Below, piece by piece: positions 44,048 to 53,592 of a DNA stretch of 64,000 nucleotides. Numbering within the stretch: the first letter of the stretch is position 1; every line of letters starts with the position of its first letter. Below the pieces are notes generated by a model. That model had not been told where the DNA came from. It made no database searches and saw only the letters and a program-made list of their open reading frames with translations. The translations under genes were made by a program, and so were the position numbers. The DNA comes from Flavobacteriaceae bacterium (lineage in GTDB: Bacteria; Bacteroidota; Bacteroidia; Flavobacteriales; Flavobacteriaceae), in the NCBI GenBank assembly GCA_003443635.1, contig CP031964.1:3132321-3196320 (forward strand). Reading direction: 5' to 3'.

Positions 44048-45871
44048 CTAGTTTAAATCGTCGCCACGCAATGTACGATACTTTTTCCTAGCTTCAACAA
44101 AATAGATGCTATCTGCGTGATTAAAAATAATTTGTTCGTAAAGTTCTTTTGCTTTTTCTGGTTTGTTAAACTCCCTTATATATAATTCTGCTAAAGCGTA
44201 ATATGCATCATCTATTAAGATATCTTCTCTAAAATTTTCAATGATAAATTCGTAGTTTACTTTTGCTTTATTAAATTCTTTCTGTTTTTCGAAAAGCTGT
44301 GCTTGAAAATATAAGGTTTGATCTATAATCGTTTCTGTTTTATGATTATCTAATACTTGATCAAGTAAAACAATAGCTTTTTCGGTTTTATTCTGAAATG
44401 CTAAAAGATCTGCTTTTGCATATAATTTTAAAGCTGTTTGAGTTGAATCTTCTAATTTATTATCTGAGATTAAAAGTTTTAAATCTAAAGCATCATTTGC
44501 GATAAGTTGTGAGGTTGAGGATTTTAATATTTTAAGTTGTGATTCTGCCCATTTAAAATCACCTTTATAATAACTTGTTTGTGCAACTTTAAAACGTGCT
44601 TGTTGTGATATTGTACTGTTCTTTAAACTTGTTTGTATTTGACTATAATAAATTAATGCTTCATTAAACTTTTCTTGCAGTACTAAAATATCTCCTAGCT
44701 TTAATTTTACTTTTGCTTGTTGAAATTTAGATAATCTCGTTTTTAATGTTTCTTTTAAAAAATTAGATGCTTCTTCGGGCTGGTTTAAATAAAATGCTAT
44801 AAAATGTCCATAAGATATCTGTAAATCCAAGGTTTGTGATCTTATTCCAAATTCACTTAAAAGTGTTTCATACTTTTTATTAATTATACCATAATCTTCT
44901 TCAGATTTAGCATTTTTCACTTCAATATCTAATATACTTTCATGTGCTCTTAATACTGTATTAATATCTACCGCATTTTCAATAATATAATTTAAAACTT
45001 GATTTGCTATATCAGTTTCATCTTCTTCAATTGTAATATTCGCCAAATCTAAAATTCCTCGTAAAGTTTCAGGATTTCTTCTAAAAATAGCTTTCTCTTG
45101 CGCAAATGCTTTATTATAATCTCGTTGTTGTATAAATAGCCAACTTAGCATTTGATTCCAGATAATATTATCTGGTTGTGTTTGTATTTTTTTAAGTAAT
45201 GCCCTTCTTAATAATTTATTGTTTTCTCCTTCGCTATTTTCAGAAATAAAATCACTAAAAATCCGCTTAGATTGATTTATATATCCTGTGCTCTTTTCTA
45301 CAAAATTAATATAGCTCGTAAACATTTTTTCAATCTTACCTTGCTCTCCGTAAATACGTGCTAATTGTATATTAAAATTTGCATCTGGCCTCACACCCAT
45401 AGCACGTTCATAGGCTTCAGCAGCAAAATCTATTAATGCATGTTCTTCAAATCTTCGTGCAACATAAAATGTATAAGCAGGGTTTTCTTCAACTCTTAAA
45501 ATAGATAGCTTATAGTTTTCTTCTGCTTTTTCTTGGTTTCCTTTTAATTGATAATTATAGCCTAGTTCTACTAAAAATTGTGGGTCTCTGTTTTTAAGAA
45601 CTTGTTCTAACAATATAGTTTCTGCAATACTGTACTGCTCTAATTGCTGATGAACTTCAACAATTTTAAGTAAATAGATTGGGTTATTTCTCGATTTATC
45701 ATATAATTTCTGGTATGATAGTAGTGCTTTTTCAAATTCACCACGATCAAAATAATCTTTAGCTAAAGCTTCTCCTCTATAATCTTTATCAATTATAACT
45801 TTTGTTTGAGAAAAACTCAAAAAGCAACCAAAGAATATACTTATAAAAAATAAACCTCTTATAAACCTCAT
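44048..45871 (-). CDS. Secreted tetratricopeptide-repeat protein
   Basis: 607 residues from ATG 45871, where a signal peptide begins (MRFIRGLFFISIFFGCFLSFSQ). The longer frame would run into the terminator at 45920-45951 and is rejected. At least eight TPR-like units cover most of the chain (FDRGEFEKALLSYQKLYDKSRNNPIYLLKIV, KGNQEKAEENYKLSILRVEENP, KEFNKAKVNYEFIIENF, KPEKAKELYEQIIFNHADS). A periplasmic scaffold conserved beside rsmA in flavobacteria; precise role unknown. Confidence 0.8.
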   Translation of the reverse strand: MRFIRGLFFISIFFGCFLSFSQTKVIIDKDYRGEALAKDYFDRGEFEKALLSYQKLYDKSRNNPIYLLKIVEVHQQLEQYSIAETILLEQVLKNRDPQFLVELGYNYQLKGNQEKAEENYKLSILRVEENPAYTFYVARRFEEHALIDFAAEAYERAMGVRPDANFNIQLARIYGEQGKIEKMFTSYINFVEKSTGYINQSKRIFSDFISENSEGENNKLLRRALLKKIQTQPDNIIWNQMLSWLFIQQRDYNKAFAQEKAIFRRNPETLRGILDLANITIEEDETDIANQVLNYIIENAVDINTVLRAHESILDIEVKNAKSEEDYGIINKKYETLLSEFGIRSQTLDLQISYGHFIAFYLNQPEEASNFLKETLKTRLSKFQQAKVKLKLGDILVLQEKFNEALIYYSQIQTSLKNSTISQQARFKVAQTSYYKGDFKWAESQLKILKSSTSQLIANDALDLKLLISDNKLEDSTQTALKLYAKADLLAFQNKTEKAIVLLDQVLDNHKTETIIDQTLYFQAQLFEKQKEFNKAKVNYEFIIENFREDILIDDAYYALAELYIREFNKPEKAKELYEQIIFNHADSIYFVEARKKYRTLRGDDLN

Positions 45872-45919
45872 TTTGTAAATATAGTAAATGTGGATTTTAA
45901 TTATTGTGAATGTTTTTAT

Positions 45920-45951
45920 AAAAAAATGTGCCCGAGCATAGCTCGAGCACA
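45920..45951 (-). terminator. Rho-independent terminator downstream of serS
   Basis: Minus strand: TGTGCTCGAGC pairs with GCTCGGGCACA around a 3-base loop, one mismatch in 11, followed by seven T. It closes the transcript carrying serS and the possible micro-ORF. Confidence 0.8.
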
Positions 45952-46067
45952 AGCATCTAAAATAAATTTACTATTAACCAAATTTTAGAAAATTAAAATC
46001 TAAATGTCCCCTACGGATTTAAGTAAACATATCCTAAAAAGCGTAATTATTGGTGGATGTCCTCCTT

Positions 46068-46136
46068 TTACAATACTACTTTAACAACTAAAATTATTAA
46101 AGTCGCAAGTAAAAAAATGCGTTTGAAATTTTTCAT
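46068..46136 (-). CDS. Possible micro-ORF, hydrophobic 22-residue peptide
   Basis: ATG at 46136, stop at 46068. MKNFKRIFLLATL-IILVVKVVL: a basic N-terminus followed by a hydrophobic run, like a small membrane peptide or a bare signal sequence. Located between serS and its terminator. No ribosome-binding signal is expected in this phylum, so support is limited to its position and composition. Confidence 0.28.
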   Translation of the reverse strand: MKNFKRIFLLATLIILVVKVVL

Positions 46137-46267
46137 AATGTAGGTCAATTAGTTTGGTGAGGCTAACTTCTACATTATTTTAAATAAAACAAAGAAAAAA
46201 TGCAAAAACTCGTTAAACAGCATTGATTTTTTGCATTTCATCGATAATTATGTTAAAAAATAGAAGT

Positions 46268-47545
46268 TTAATCAATGATTTTAAATCCTGTATATGGGAT
46301 TAAAGCTTCTGGGATTTCTATACCCTTATATGTTTGATAGTTTTCTAAGATCCCAGCTAAAACTCTAGGTAGAGCTAAAGAGCTTCCGTTTAAAGTATGT
46401 GCTAATTCACTTTTACCATTACTATTTTTAAAACGCAATTTTAAACGATTTGCCTGAAAAGTTTCAAAATTAGAAACAGAACTAATTTCCAACCAGCGAT
46501 CTTGCGCTGTAGAAAATACTTCAAAGTCAAACGTTAGTGCTGATGTAAATCCTAAATCTCCTCCACATAATCTTAAAATACGATATGGTAATTTTAATTC
46601 TCGAAGAATATTTTTTACATGCTCCACCATTTCATTAAGAGCATTATAAGAACGACTTGGATGCTCTACACGTAAAATTTCAACTTTATCAAATTGATGC
46701 AGCCTATTTAACCCTCTCACATGAGCACCATAACTTCCAGCTTCACGACGAAAACACGGTGTATAGCCTGTGATAGCTTTAGGCAACTCTTTTTCGGTTA
46801 ATAAATTACCTCTAAATAAATTAGTCGCTGGTACTTCTGCCGTCGGAATTAAGTATAAATTATCACCATTACTATTAATATGATACATCTGCCCTTCCTT
46901 ATCTGGTAATTGACCTGTACCTGTTGCAGAATCTTCATTTACTAAATGAGGTACTTGTACTTCTCTATAGCCTGCTTCTGTATTTTTATCTAAAAAATAA
47001 TTAATTAATGCACGTTGTAATTTTGCTCCTTTTCCTTTATACACTGGAAATCCTGCACCAGTGATTTTATTCCCTAATTCAAAATCAATAATATCATATT
47101 TCTTAGCTAGTTCCCAGTGAGGCAATGCTTTTTCATTTAAAGTTGGTATCTCTCCTTCTCGAAATACTTCTTCATTATCTTCATCTGTATTCCCTGCTGG
47201 GACAGATTCGTGAGGTACATTAGGAATTTTATACAGTAAATCTTGTAATCTTTGAACCTTCGTATTTAGTTGCTCAGTTAATAGCTTTGTATCTTCTTTT
47301 AATTTACTTGTACGTGATTTTAATTCGTTTGCTTTTTCAACTTCTCTAGATTTAAAGAGTATTCCTATTTCTTTTGAAATAGAATTAGATTCAGATAAGG
47401 TATTATCTAGCTCTGTTTGTGTACGTCTACGATCTTCGTCTAAAACAAGAACATCATTAATCATTTGTCCAGCATCAATATTACGTTTTGCTAAACGTTT
47501 TACAACTAAATCTTTATTCTCTCTAATAAAAGCAACTTGCAGCAT
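46268..47545 (-). CDS. serS: Seryl-tRNA synthetase
   Basis: 425 residues. N-terminal coiled-coil tRNA-binding arm (about 30-100), class II motif 2 (CFRREAGSYGAHVRGLNRLHQFDKVE) and motif 3 (NGSSLALPRVLAGILENYQ), and TAEVPATN for serine recognition. Full length. A -7 box TAAATTTG lies at 47565-47572. Confidence 0.96.
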   Translation of the reverse strand: MLQVAFIRENKDLVVKRLAKRNIDAGQMINDVLVLDEDRRRTQTELDNTLSESNSISKEIGILFKSREVEKANELKSRTSKLKEDTKLLTEQLNTKVQRLQDLLYKIPNVPHESVPAGNTDEDNEEVFREGEIPTLNEKALPHWELAKKYDIIDFELGNKITGAGFPVYKGKGAKLQRALINYFLDKNTEAGYREVQVPHLVNEDSATGTGQLPDKEGQMYHINSNGDNLYLIPTAEVPATNLFRGNLLTEKELPKAITGYTPCFRREAGSYGAHVRGLNRLHQFDKVEILRVEHPSRSYNALNEMVEHVKNILRELKLPYRILRLCGGDLGFTSALTFDFEVFSTAQDRWLEISSVSNFETFQANRLKLRFKNSNGKSELAHTLNGSSLALPRVLAGILENYQTYKGIEIPEALIPYTGFKIID

Positions 47546-47564
47546 TTGTTGGAATTTTAAGCGA

Positions 47565-47572
47565 CAAATTTA
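47565..47572 (-). promoter_or_regulatory. -7 promoter element for serS
   Basis: Minus strand TAAATTTG, an exact TAnnTTTG match, 20 bases before the serS start. Confidence 0.45.
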
Positions 47573-47589
47573 AGGAATTGCGAAGATAT

Positions 47590-48915
47590 TTAATCTTGTT
47601 TTGAAAGTAAAATCCAATCACTATGTTTAAAAATATTCCATTTAACACTTGTTAAATCTACTGCTGGATCAATTAACTGTTTAAACTTTTTTCCATTTAC
47701 TCTTACCCTGCAATTTACATATACTGCAACATCAACTCCTTTAAGAGCAAATTCCTGTTTTAAACGTTGAGAGAATTGCCATATCACATCTGGTTTTGTA
47801 GATGCAATATGTTTTTGTTTTCTAGTTAAATAATCATCTAACTTAATAAGAATTACATTATTCGTGTTTTTATCTACCACTTTATAACTAGCATATCCAT
47901 TTTTTCCTCTAAGCATCATTCGCCAAGACATTCTGTGTGCTTCTTCCGTCCATAGCACATCGTCTTTAATCGTCCAATGCCTAAGTGGCAATAGTATTTG
48001 GATGCTAAAATAAATTATTAATAATGTTATAAAGTAGGGTTTGTAATTTGGCACAATTACTTCTGCTTTATCATAAAATTCTTTCTTCTTTAAAAAAATG
48101 TTTTTGATAGTTCGTGGTGGATAAAAGAATAAGATAATAGCAATAGACATATATGGAAAGATCCCTATTTGAAATACTATAGAATTAAATAAATGAAAAA
48201 ATAAGGAAGCAATAAATGCTAATTTTCGAGTTGGTTTCCATAATAATAATGGTACCACCAATAAATCGAAAGTTATACCTAAATAAGCTAAAGCATAATG
48301 CACCCATTTTTGCTGAAGCAAATCACCAATTATATAATAATCTTTTCTGGCACGCATTAATAATTCTATGACCGAAGTATCCAACCAATCTGGATACCAT
48401 TTTGCAACAGATGCGAAAGTATAAACAATCCCCATTTGTAAAATAAAAATAAAGCTACACCATTGTGGCATACTATCTTTTTTAATATCGGGGTTTTGCT
48501 TTGCGTCAATAGATAAATATTTATTTGCAGGCAGGATACACATTATTAAACACAATATGATTAACAAATAATAATGATTATTATAAGATGCTTTTTGCAT
48601 TAAATAAGTACTAGTCCATAATATTGTAAACATAATAATGCTAAATCTATACTTATACCCCAACATTACAAACAAACCAAATATGCCCATAATAAGATAA
48701 TAAGCATACATCCAATCTCCCGGTAAAGGTTGTAACCACTCAAAACCAATAAACGAAAACGTAAACTCAGGTTCGATTAAAGTTCTTTTAACCCATCCTG
48801 TAAAAATGGCACCAACGGCTTCTAAAAAAATTAGTAATCCAAAAATTATTCTAAAAACAATTAGGGCACTGTTATCTATATATTTAAATAAAAATCGACT
48901 ATTCATTTTTATCAT
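47590..48915 (-). CDS. HTTM-domain membrane protein (vitamin K gamma-carboxylase-like)
   Basis: 441 residues with about eight membrane helices in residues 14-285 and a soluble C-terminal domain. The HTTM pattern is visible in ALIVFRIIFGLLIFLEAVGAIFTGW, QKASYNNHYYLLIILCLIMCILPANKYLSIDA and QMGIVYTFASVAKWYPDW. Related to gamma-glutamyl carboxylase, though carboxylase activity in bacteria is mostly unproven. It overlaps the end of ribF by 17 bases, so it is translationally linked to FAD synthesis. Confidence 0.82.
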   Translation of the reverse strand: MIKMNSRFLFKYIDNSALIVFRIIFGLLIFLEAVGAIFTGWVKRTLIEPEFTFSFIGFEWLQPLPGDWMYAYYLIMGIFGLFVMLGYKYRFSIIMFTILWTSTYLMQKASYNNHYYLLIILCLIMCILPANKYLSIDAKQNPDIKKDSMPQWCSFIFILQMGIVYTFASVAKWYPDWLDTSVIELLMRARKDYYIIGDLLQQKWVHYALAYLGITFDLLVVPLLLWKPTRKLAFIASLFFHLFNSIVFQIGIFPYMSIAIILFFYPPRTIKNIFLKKKEFYDKAEVIVPNYKPYFITLLIIYFSIQILLPLRHWTIKDDVLWTEEAHRMSWRMMLRGKNGYASYKVVDKNTNNVILIKLDDYLTRKQKHIASTKPDVIWQFSQRLKQEFALKGVDVAVYVNCRVRVNGKKFKQLIDPAVDLTSVKWNIFKHSDWILLSKQD

Positions 48916-49834
48916 TTACAAATTCTTGAGCTATTATTTTGTCTTTAGCTAATTGAGTTTTAAGAGCATCTATTGATTCAAATTTTTGTTCATTCCTAAG
49001 GCGTTCTAAAAATTGAATTTCAATAGTCATATCATATATATCTTTTTTAAAGTTAAAAAAGTTAGCTTCAATAGATTCAAATTCACCATTAACGGTTGGA
49101 TTAATACCTATGTTTAACATTCCGAAAACCTCTTTATTATCAATTATAGATTTAATAATGTAAGCTCCTCGCTTTGGAATTAATTTATAATTCTCTTTAA
49201 TTTTAATATTAGCTGTAGGGTATCCTAATTGTCTGCCGATACCTTTCCCTTTTATTACAGTGCCAGACAACATAAAATTATATCCTAAATATGTATTTGC
49301 TTTTTTAATATTACCTTCTAACAACGCTTTTCTAATTTTAGTCGAGCTAATTGCTACATCATCAACTTCTTGTACTGTTATTTCTGAAACTTTAAAATTA
49401 TAATTATCTCCAAAACTTCTTAAATCATTAATATCCGCCGATCTATTTTTTCCAAATCGGTGGTCGTATCCTATAATAATATGATCGATATTTAATTTAT
49501 TAATCAAAACTTCATTAACAAATTCTGAAGCCGAAAGTTTGGAAAACTCTTCGGTAAACTCTTTTACAACAAGATGGTTTACCCCCAAGTTTTTAAGCAA
49601 TACAGCTTTCTCTTCAAGCGTATTAATTAATTTTATAGTCTTATCTTTTTGAAGCACCATTCTTGGGTGTGGAAAGAATGTTAAGATTATAGCATCTAGA
49701 TCATTCTGTTTTGCATCTTCAATTAATTTTGAAATTATTTTTTGATGGCCAATATGCACACCATCAAAAGTACCTATAGTAATAACGGATTTTTTATTCG
49801 AGATATACGATCTGTAATCTTTAAGGTTTTGCAT
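48899..49834 (-). CDS. ribF: Bifunctional riboflavin kinase/FAD synthetase
   Basis: 311 residues. N-terminal nucleotidyltransferase (ITIGTFDGVHIGHQKII with the HxGH motif, ISSTKIRKALLEG) and C-terminal flavokinase (GTVIKGKGIGRQLGYPTANI, then MLNIGINPTV). It converts riboflavin to FMN and FAD in the cytosol. Downstream of pth with 8 bases between, upstream of the HTTM gene with overlap. Confidence 0.95.
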   Translation of the reverse strand: MQNLKDYRSYISNKKSVITIGTFDGVHIGHQKIISKLIEDAKQNDLDAIILTFFPHPRMVLQKDKTIKLINTLEEKAVLLKNLGVNHLVVKEFTEEFSKLSASEFVNEVLINKLNIDHIIIGYDHRFGKNRSADINDLRSFGDNYNFKVSEITVQEVDDVAISSTKIRKALLEGNIKKANTYLGYNFMLSGTVIKGKGIGRQLGYPTANIKIKENYKLIPKRGAYIIKSIIDNKEVFGMLNIGINPTVNGEFESIEANFFNFKKDIYDMTIEIQFLERLRNEQKFESIDALKTQLAKDKIIAQEFVNDKNE

Positions 49835-49842
49835 TAAATGAA

Positions 49843-50475
49843 TTATTTTCCGTTATAACTATTCATCGTGTTATTAACTCCCGAAAGTCCAAACGATTTT
49901 ATAATCTCTATGCTTTTATCTAAGCGTTCTGGTAATTTACTGTTTTCATCTTCATTCCATTCTCCCAGCACATAATCAATTTGTCTTCCTTTACTAAAAG
50001 TGTCACTAATACCAAATCTAAAACGATTGTATTTCGTGGTATTTAATTTATCTTGGATATCTTTTAATCCATTGTGACCACCATCACTGCCTTTTGTCTT
50101 TACTCTCAAGCTTCCAAAAGGTAAATTTAAATCATCTGTAATCACCAGTAAATTTTCTAAAGGAATTTTTTCTTTTTCCATCCAATATTTAACAGCCTTA
50201 CCACTTAAGTTCATGTAGGTACTTGGTTTAATAAAAATAAAGGTGCGTCCTTTTAACTTATAGGTAGTTTTATCTCCTAGTCTATCTGTCGTAAAAGTTA
50301 ACTCTTCTTTTAAAGCAAAATACTCTAATATTTTAAATCCTATATTATGCCTTGTATTGACATATTCAGAACCAATATTACCGAGACCTATAATTAAAAA
50401 CTTTTTCATTGGTGGTATCTCTTCTTGTATTCGTTTTTTATTTAATCCTAAAATGCGCCACAAAGTATTATACAT
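49843..50475 (-). CDS. pth: Peptidyl-tRNA hydrolase
   Basis: 210 residues from ATG 50475 (MYNTLWRILGL). The longer frame would enter the L25 terminator, and a shorter start at MKKFLIIGLGN is the other option. Pth motifs: GLGNIGSEYVNTRHNIGF with catalytic His, PSTYMNLSGKAV, and DDLNLPFGSLRVKTKGSDGGHNGLKDI with catalytic Asp. It recycles peptidyl-tRNA. First gene of the pth-ribF-HTTM run. Confidence 0.94.
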   Translation of the reverse strand: MYNTLWRILGLNKKRIQEEIPPMKKFLIIGLGNIGSEYVNTRHNIGFKILEYFALKEELTFTTDRLGDKTTYKLKGRTFIFIKPSTYMNLSGKAVKYWMEKEKIPLENLLVITDDLNLPFGSLRVKTKGSDGGHNGLKDIQDKLNTTKYNRFRFGISDTFSKGRQIDYVLGEWNEDENSKLPERLDKSIEIIKSFGLSGVNNTMNSYNGK

Positions 50476-50490
50476 TATAGCGTAAAAATA

Positions 50491-50522
50491 AAAAAGCATC
50501 CTGAATTTACAGAATGCTTTTT
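50491..50522 (-). terminator. Terminator between rplY and pth
   Basis: AAAAAGCAT-C-CTG pairs with CAG-A-ATGCTTTTT around AATTTA, one internal mismatch, T-run on both sides. Confidence 0.75.
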
Positions 50523-50544
50523 ATTTTATATACAATAAAATTGT

Positions 50545-51177
50545 TTATTCTTGAGCTGCTTCAGCTGCTGGTGCTTCTGCTCCTTCTGCTGCTACATCTT
50601 CATCTTCGTCTTCATCTTCATCATCTACAGAAACTCTAGAACGCTTCACTTGGCATACTACTGTATTATCTGAGTGTAAAAATCTGTAAGTATCATTTTC
50701 TAATTCTGCAAGATATAATTTACTTCCTATTTTTAATGGTGTAATATCTACATCTATAAAATCCGGAAGATTAACAGGCAATGCTTTAACTCTTAATTTA
50801 CGTCTGTTTTTTCTTAAGTTCCCTCCGTTTAATACACCTCTAGAGTTTCCAGAAAAACGTACTGGAATATCCATTGCGATTTCTTTATCTTCAAATAATT
50901 GATAGAAATCTATGTGTAAAATTTTGTCGGTTACCGGGTGAAATTGAATGTCTTGAAGCACAGCATTAAAAGTTTCACCACTTTCTAAGGCAATCACAAC
51001 GGTATGCGCATTAGGCGTATATACCAATTTAGAGAAAGCCAATTCACTTGCAGAGAAATGTACTGATTGGTCTCCTCCGTATAATACGCAAGGTACCTGT
51101 CCAGCATTACGTAAGGCTTTTGTTGACTTCTTGCCTACGCTTTCTCTTTTAGATCCATTGATTGTAATTGATTTCAT
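50545..51177 (-). CDS. rplY: 50S ribosomal protein L25 (general stress protein Ctc type)
   Basis: 210 residues, the long two-domain form. N-terminal 5S-rRNA-binding domain ([30 protein letters not shown]), C-terminal TL5/Ctc beta domain ([30 protein letters not shown]), and an acidic then Ala-rich tail ([20 protein letters not shown]). Downstream of prs, 25 bases apart, as usual in this phylum. Confidence 0.94.
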   Translation of the reverse strand: MKSITINGSKRESVGKKSTKALRNAGQVPCVLYGGDQSVHFSASELAFSKLVYTPNAHTVVIALESGETFNAVLQDIQFHPVTDKILHIDFYQLFEDKEIAMDIPVRFSGNSRGVLNGGNLRKNRRKLRVKALPVNLPDFIDVDITPLKIGSKLYLAELENDTYRFLHSDNTVVCQVKRSRVSVDDEDEDEDEDVAAEGAEAPAAEAAQE

Positions 51178-51202
51178 TGAAAAAATTTATATTAATATTT
51201 AT

Positions 51203-52144
51203 TTACATTAAAAACTTTGAGCTTATCGATTTATTCTCGTGAACTTTAGTCATCACTTCAGCAAATAAATCTGAACAGCTTAACACTCTAATCTTATCAC
51301 TTGGTTGCGATAAGGGGATTGAATCTGTTACGATTAACTCCTCTAACTTAGAGTTATTAATTCTTTCGTAAGCACTTCCAGATAAAATTGGATGTGTACA
51401 AATTGCTCTTACACTTAACGCACCTCGTTCCATCATCACATCAGCCGCTTTAGTTAGTGTACCCGCTGTATCTACCATATCATCAACCAAGACTACATTT
51501 TTGCCTGTTACATCTCCAATTAGTTCCATATGAGAAATTACATTAGCTTTTTCTCTTTGTTTATAACATATTACTACATCACTTTCTAAAGCTTTAGAGT
51601 ATGCATAGGCTCGTTTAGAGCCTCCCATATCTGGTGAAGCAATTGTTAAATTATCTAACCCTAAACTTTTTAAATAGGGTAAAAATATTGTTGATGCAAA
51701 CAAATGGTCTACAGGTTTTTCAAAAAACCCTTGAATTTGATCTGCATGTAAATCCATTGTAATAATACGAGTAGCACCAGCTGTTTCTAACATTTTAGCA
51801 ATAAGCTTTGCAGCAATAGGTACTCTGGGTTTATCTTTTCTGTCTTGTCTAGCCCATCCAAAATATGGCATTACTGCTGTTATATGTCTTGCAGAGGCAC
51901 GCTTGGCTGCATCTAACATTAACAGCATTTCCATTAAGTTCTCTGAACTAGGATTTGTAGACCCTATTAAAAATACTCTTGACCCACGGATAGATTCTTC
52001 AAACGATGGTTGAAACTCACCATCACTATATTTAGAAGTAATTACATTCCCTAAAGTAACTCCAAAAGATTTGGCTATTTTTTCACCAAGTGCTTTACTT
52101 TGTGAGCAAGCAAATATTTTAGCTTCTGGGAATCCGGTAGACAT
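51203..52144 (-). CDS. prs: Ribose-phosphate pyrophosphokinase
   Basis: 313 residues. KIFACSQSKALGEKIAKSFGV, the RQDRKDKPRVPIAAKLIAKML flexible loop, TMDLHADQIQGFF and the PRPP loop VVLVDDMVDTAGTLTKAA are all intact. It makes PRPP from ribose-5-phosphate. Cotranscribed with rplY. TAAATTTG at 52196-52203 is its likely -7 box. Confidence 0.95.
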   Translation of the reverse strand: MSTGFPEAKIFACSQSKALGEKIAKSFGVTLGNVITSKYSDGEFQPSFEESIRGSRVFLIGSTNPSSENLMEMLLMLDAAKRASARHITAVMPYFGWARQDRKDKPRVPIAAKLIAKMLETAGATRIITMDLHADQIQGFFEKPVDHLFASTIFLPYLKSLGLDNLTIASPDMGGSKRAYAYSKALESDVVICYKQREKANVISHMELIGDVTGKNVVLVDDMVDTAGTLTKAADVMMERGALSVRAICTHPILSGSAYERINNSKLEELIVTDSIPLSQPSDKIRVLSCSDLFAEVMTKVHENKSISSKFLM

Positions 52145-52195
52145 TATATTTTATTGTTTTATAGGCGATTAAACCCTGTTAATTAAAATGAGGTG

Positions 52196-52203
52196 CAAAT
52201 TTA
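52196..52203 (-). promoter_or_regulatory. -7 promoter element for prs-rplY
   Basis: Minus strand TAAATTTG, exact TAnnTTTG, 52 bases before the prs start. Confidence 0.45.
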
Positions 52204-52269
52204 GACATTTATTTGAACTGAAAAAGTATAAAAGCCACTTATTTTAACTGTTTAACGTAATTAATTTTA

Positions 52270-52277
52270 TAATTTTG
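52270..52277 (+). promoter_or_regulatory. -7 promoter element for tRNA-Leu
   Basis: TAATTTTG matches TAnnTTTG and ends 11 bases before the tRNA 5' end, the spacing expected for a short leader. Confidence 0.5.
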
Positions 52278-52288
52278 CAATCCAAAAT

Positions 52289-52370
52289 GCTCAAGTGGCG
52301 GAATTGGTAGACGCGCTGGATTCAAAATCCAGTTCTTTCGAGAGTGTGGGTTCGATTCCCACCTTGAGTA
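52289..52370 (+). tRNA. tRNA-Leu (anticodon CAA)
   Basis: Acceptor arm GCTCAAG (52289-52295) with CTTGAGT (52363-52369, first pair G-T), D-arm with GGCGG..GGTAGACGC, anticodon stem CTGGA/TCCAG around TTCAAAA with anticodon CAA at 52323-52325, a long class II variable arm (52333-52345), and T-arm GTGGG-TTCGATT-CCCAC (52346-52362). The discriminator is A and CCA is not encoded. Single tRNA with its own promoter and terminator. Confidence 0.95.
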
Positions 52371-52371
52371 C

Positions 52372-52406
52372 AAAAGCTTTTATCTTTATTAGATAAGAGC
52401 TTTTTT
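52372..52406 (+). terminator. Terminator after tRNA-Leu
   Basis: AGCTTTTATCT pairs with AGATAAGAGCT (one G-T pair) around TTATT, followed by six T at 52401-52406. Confidence 0.8.
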
Positions 52407-52476
52407 AGTTTTCAAACTATATAAATGTTATTCCTTATATTTTAAAATAAAAATAAAGTTTATGTGTTTAAAGTAC

Positions 52477-53589
52477 TTAATCCAATAATAATGTTACTAT
52501 TGCAGCTACGATGTCTTGTCTAAAATCTTCATTATAATCACAATTTGCTAATAATACAATTCCCGTTTGATGTTCTGGAAGCATTAATAAAAAACTTCGA
52601 AAACCTTTATCCCCTCCAAAATGTCCAATAGCTCGTTTGTCATTTAAATTATATAATTGAAATCCTAAACCAATATTTTTATAATCCTTAAACGATGGTA
52701 TTATCATTTGTTTTAATTCTGATTTGGTATCTAAATCTCTCAAAATGTTTAACATCCAATAACTTAAATCTTTTGATGAAGCATTTAAAGTACTACTGGG
52801 TGCATGTTCTCTAGTATAAGGGTATACTTTTCGAATGTAAATAGAATTGTCAAACCATTTTGAATGTGGGTGTGTAGTTTTACTATTTGGAATAGAAAAA
52901 TAGTTAAAACTACTAGATTTCATTTTATATGGGTTTAAAACGTAATGTTGTATAACACTTTCAAAAGATTGTTTTGTAACTTCTTCAATCACATAACCTA
53001 GAATATCATAACCAAGATTACTATAATTATATTTAGTTGAAGGCGTATGTCTGAGCTTTAATTTAGTACTTAAAACATAACCTTTAAGACTGTTCTTCTC
53101 ACGATTTTGATTACCCCAATGATAATTATTAATATCAGGTAAGCCAGATGTGTGATTTAATAAACTTTTAATAGTAATAAATTTAACTTGCTCATTAGTA
53201 TATTTTAAATTAGGAATGATATCTATTAATCTATCATTTAACCTTAACTTATTATTTGCAACCAGTTGCATTATCATTTGTGCGGTAAGTAACTTACTAA
53301 TAGATGCAGTATGAAACACAGTGTTTTCTGAAATAGTATCTTTTTCAACAATACTTTTTAAACCATAACCTCTTGTGTAAAAAATAGAATCACTTCTTAC
53401 TATTCCAATAGAGATCCCCGGAATATTGTAGACATTCATTTTAGAAGCTATAATGGAATCTATTTTTGAAACAATTGTATTAGTTGATCCGATTGAAATA
53501 TTCTGCTGGAAAGGAGTTGTACTAGAGGAACAGCTTATCATAAAAATTAAACCAATAAGAGAGAGTTGTTTTATAAAAGTGCTTTTCAT
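52477..53589 (-). CDS. Serine hydrolase lipoprotein (beta-lactamase/class C PBP fold)
   Basis: 370 residues. Lipobox signal (IGLIFMISCSSS). Catalytic motifs SISK (HTASISKLLTAQMI), YNYSNLGYD for Y-x-N and HFGG (AIGHFGGDKGFRS) in the KTG position. Lacks the C-terminal DUF3471 tail. Lies 3 bases downstream of a second serine hydrolase gene on the same strand, so they form an operon. Peptidase or esterase activity in the periplasm is likely; substrate unknown. Confidence 0.8.
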   Translation of the reverse strand: MKSTFIKQLSLIGLIFMISCSSSTTPFQQNISIGSTNTIVSKIDSIIASKMNVYNIPGISIGIVRSDSIFYTRGYGLKSIVEKDTISENTVFHTASISKLLTAQMIMQLVANNKLRLNDRLIDIIPNLKYTNEQVKFITIKSLLNHTSGLPDINNYHWGNQNREKNSLKGYVLSTKLKLRHTPSTKYNYSNLGYDILGYVIEEVTKQSFESVIQHYVLNPYKMKSSSFNYFSIPNSKTTHPHSKWFDNSIYIRKVYPYTREHAPSSTLNASSKDLSYWMLNILRDLDTKSELKQMIIPSFKDYKNIGLGFQLYNLNDKRAIGHFGGDKGFRSFLLMLPEHQTGIVLLANCDYNEDFRQDIVAAIVTLLLD

Positions 53590-53592
53590 TAT

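Larger units (their letters stand above)
45872..46267. other. Intergenic region between serS and the TPR gene
   Basis: Contains, in minus-strand order, a possible 22-codon peptide gene (46136 to 46068), a near-palindrome GGTGGATGTCCTCC at about 46052-46065, and a terminator (45951 to 45920). The rest is AT-rich with nothing recognised. Confidence 0.5.

Noticed and set aside
45872-45952. 27-codon N-terminal extension of the TPR protein
   Set aside because: It crosses the serS terminator; the signal peptide starts at 45871.
46050-46072. Resemblance of TGGATGTCCTCCTTTTA to the 3' end of 16S rRNA
   Set aside because: Several mismatches and no other rRNA sequence around; best treated as chance or as the near-palindrome noted for the region.
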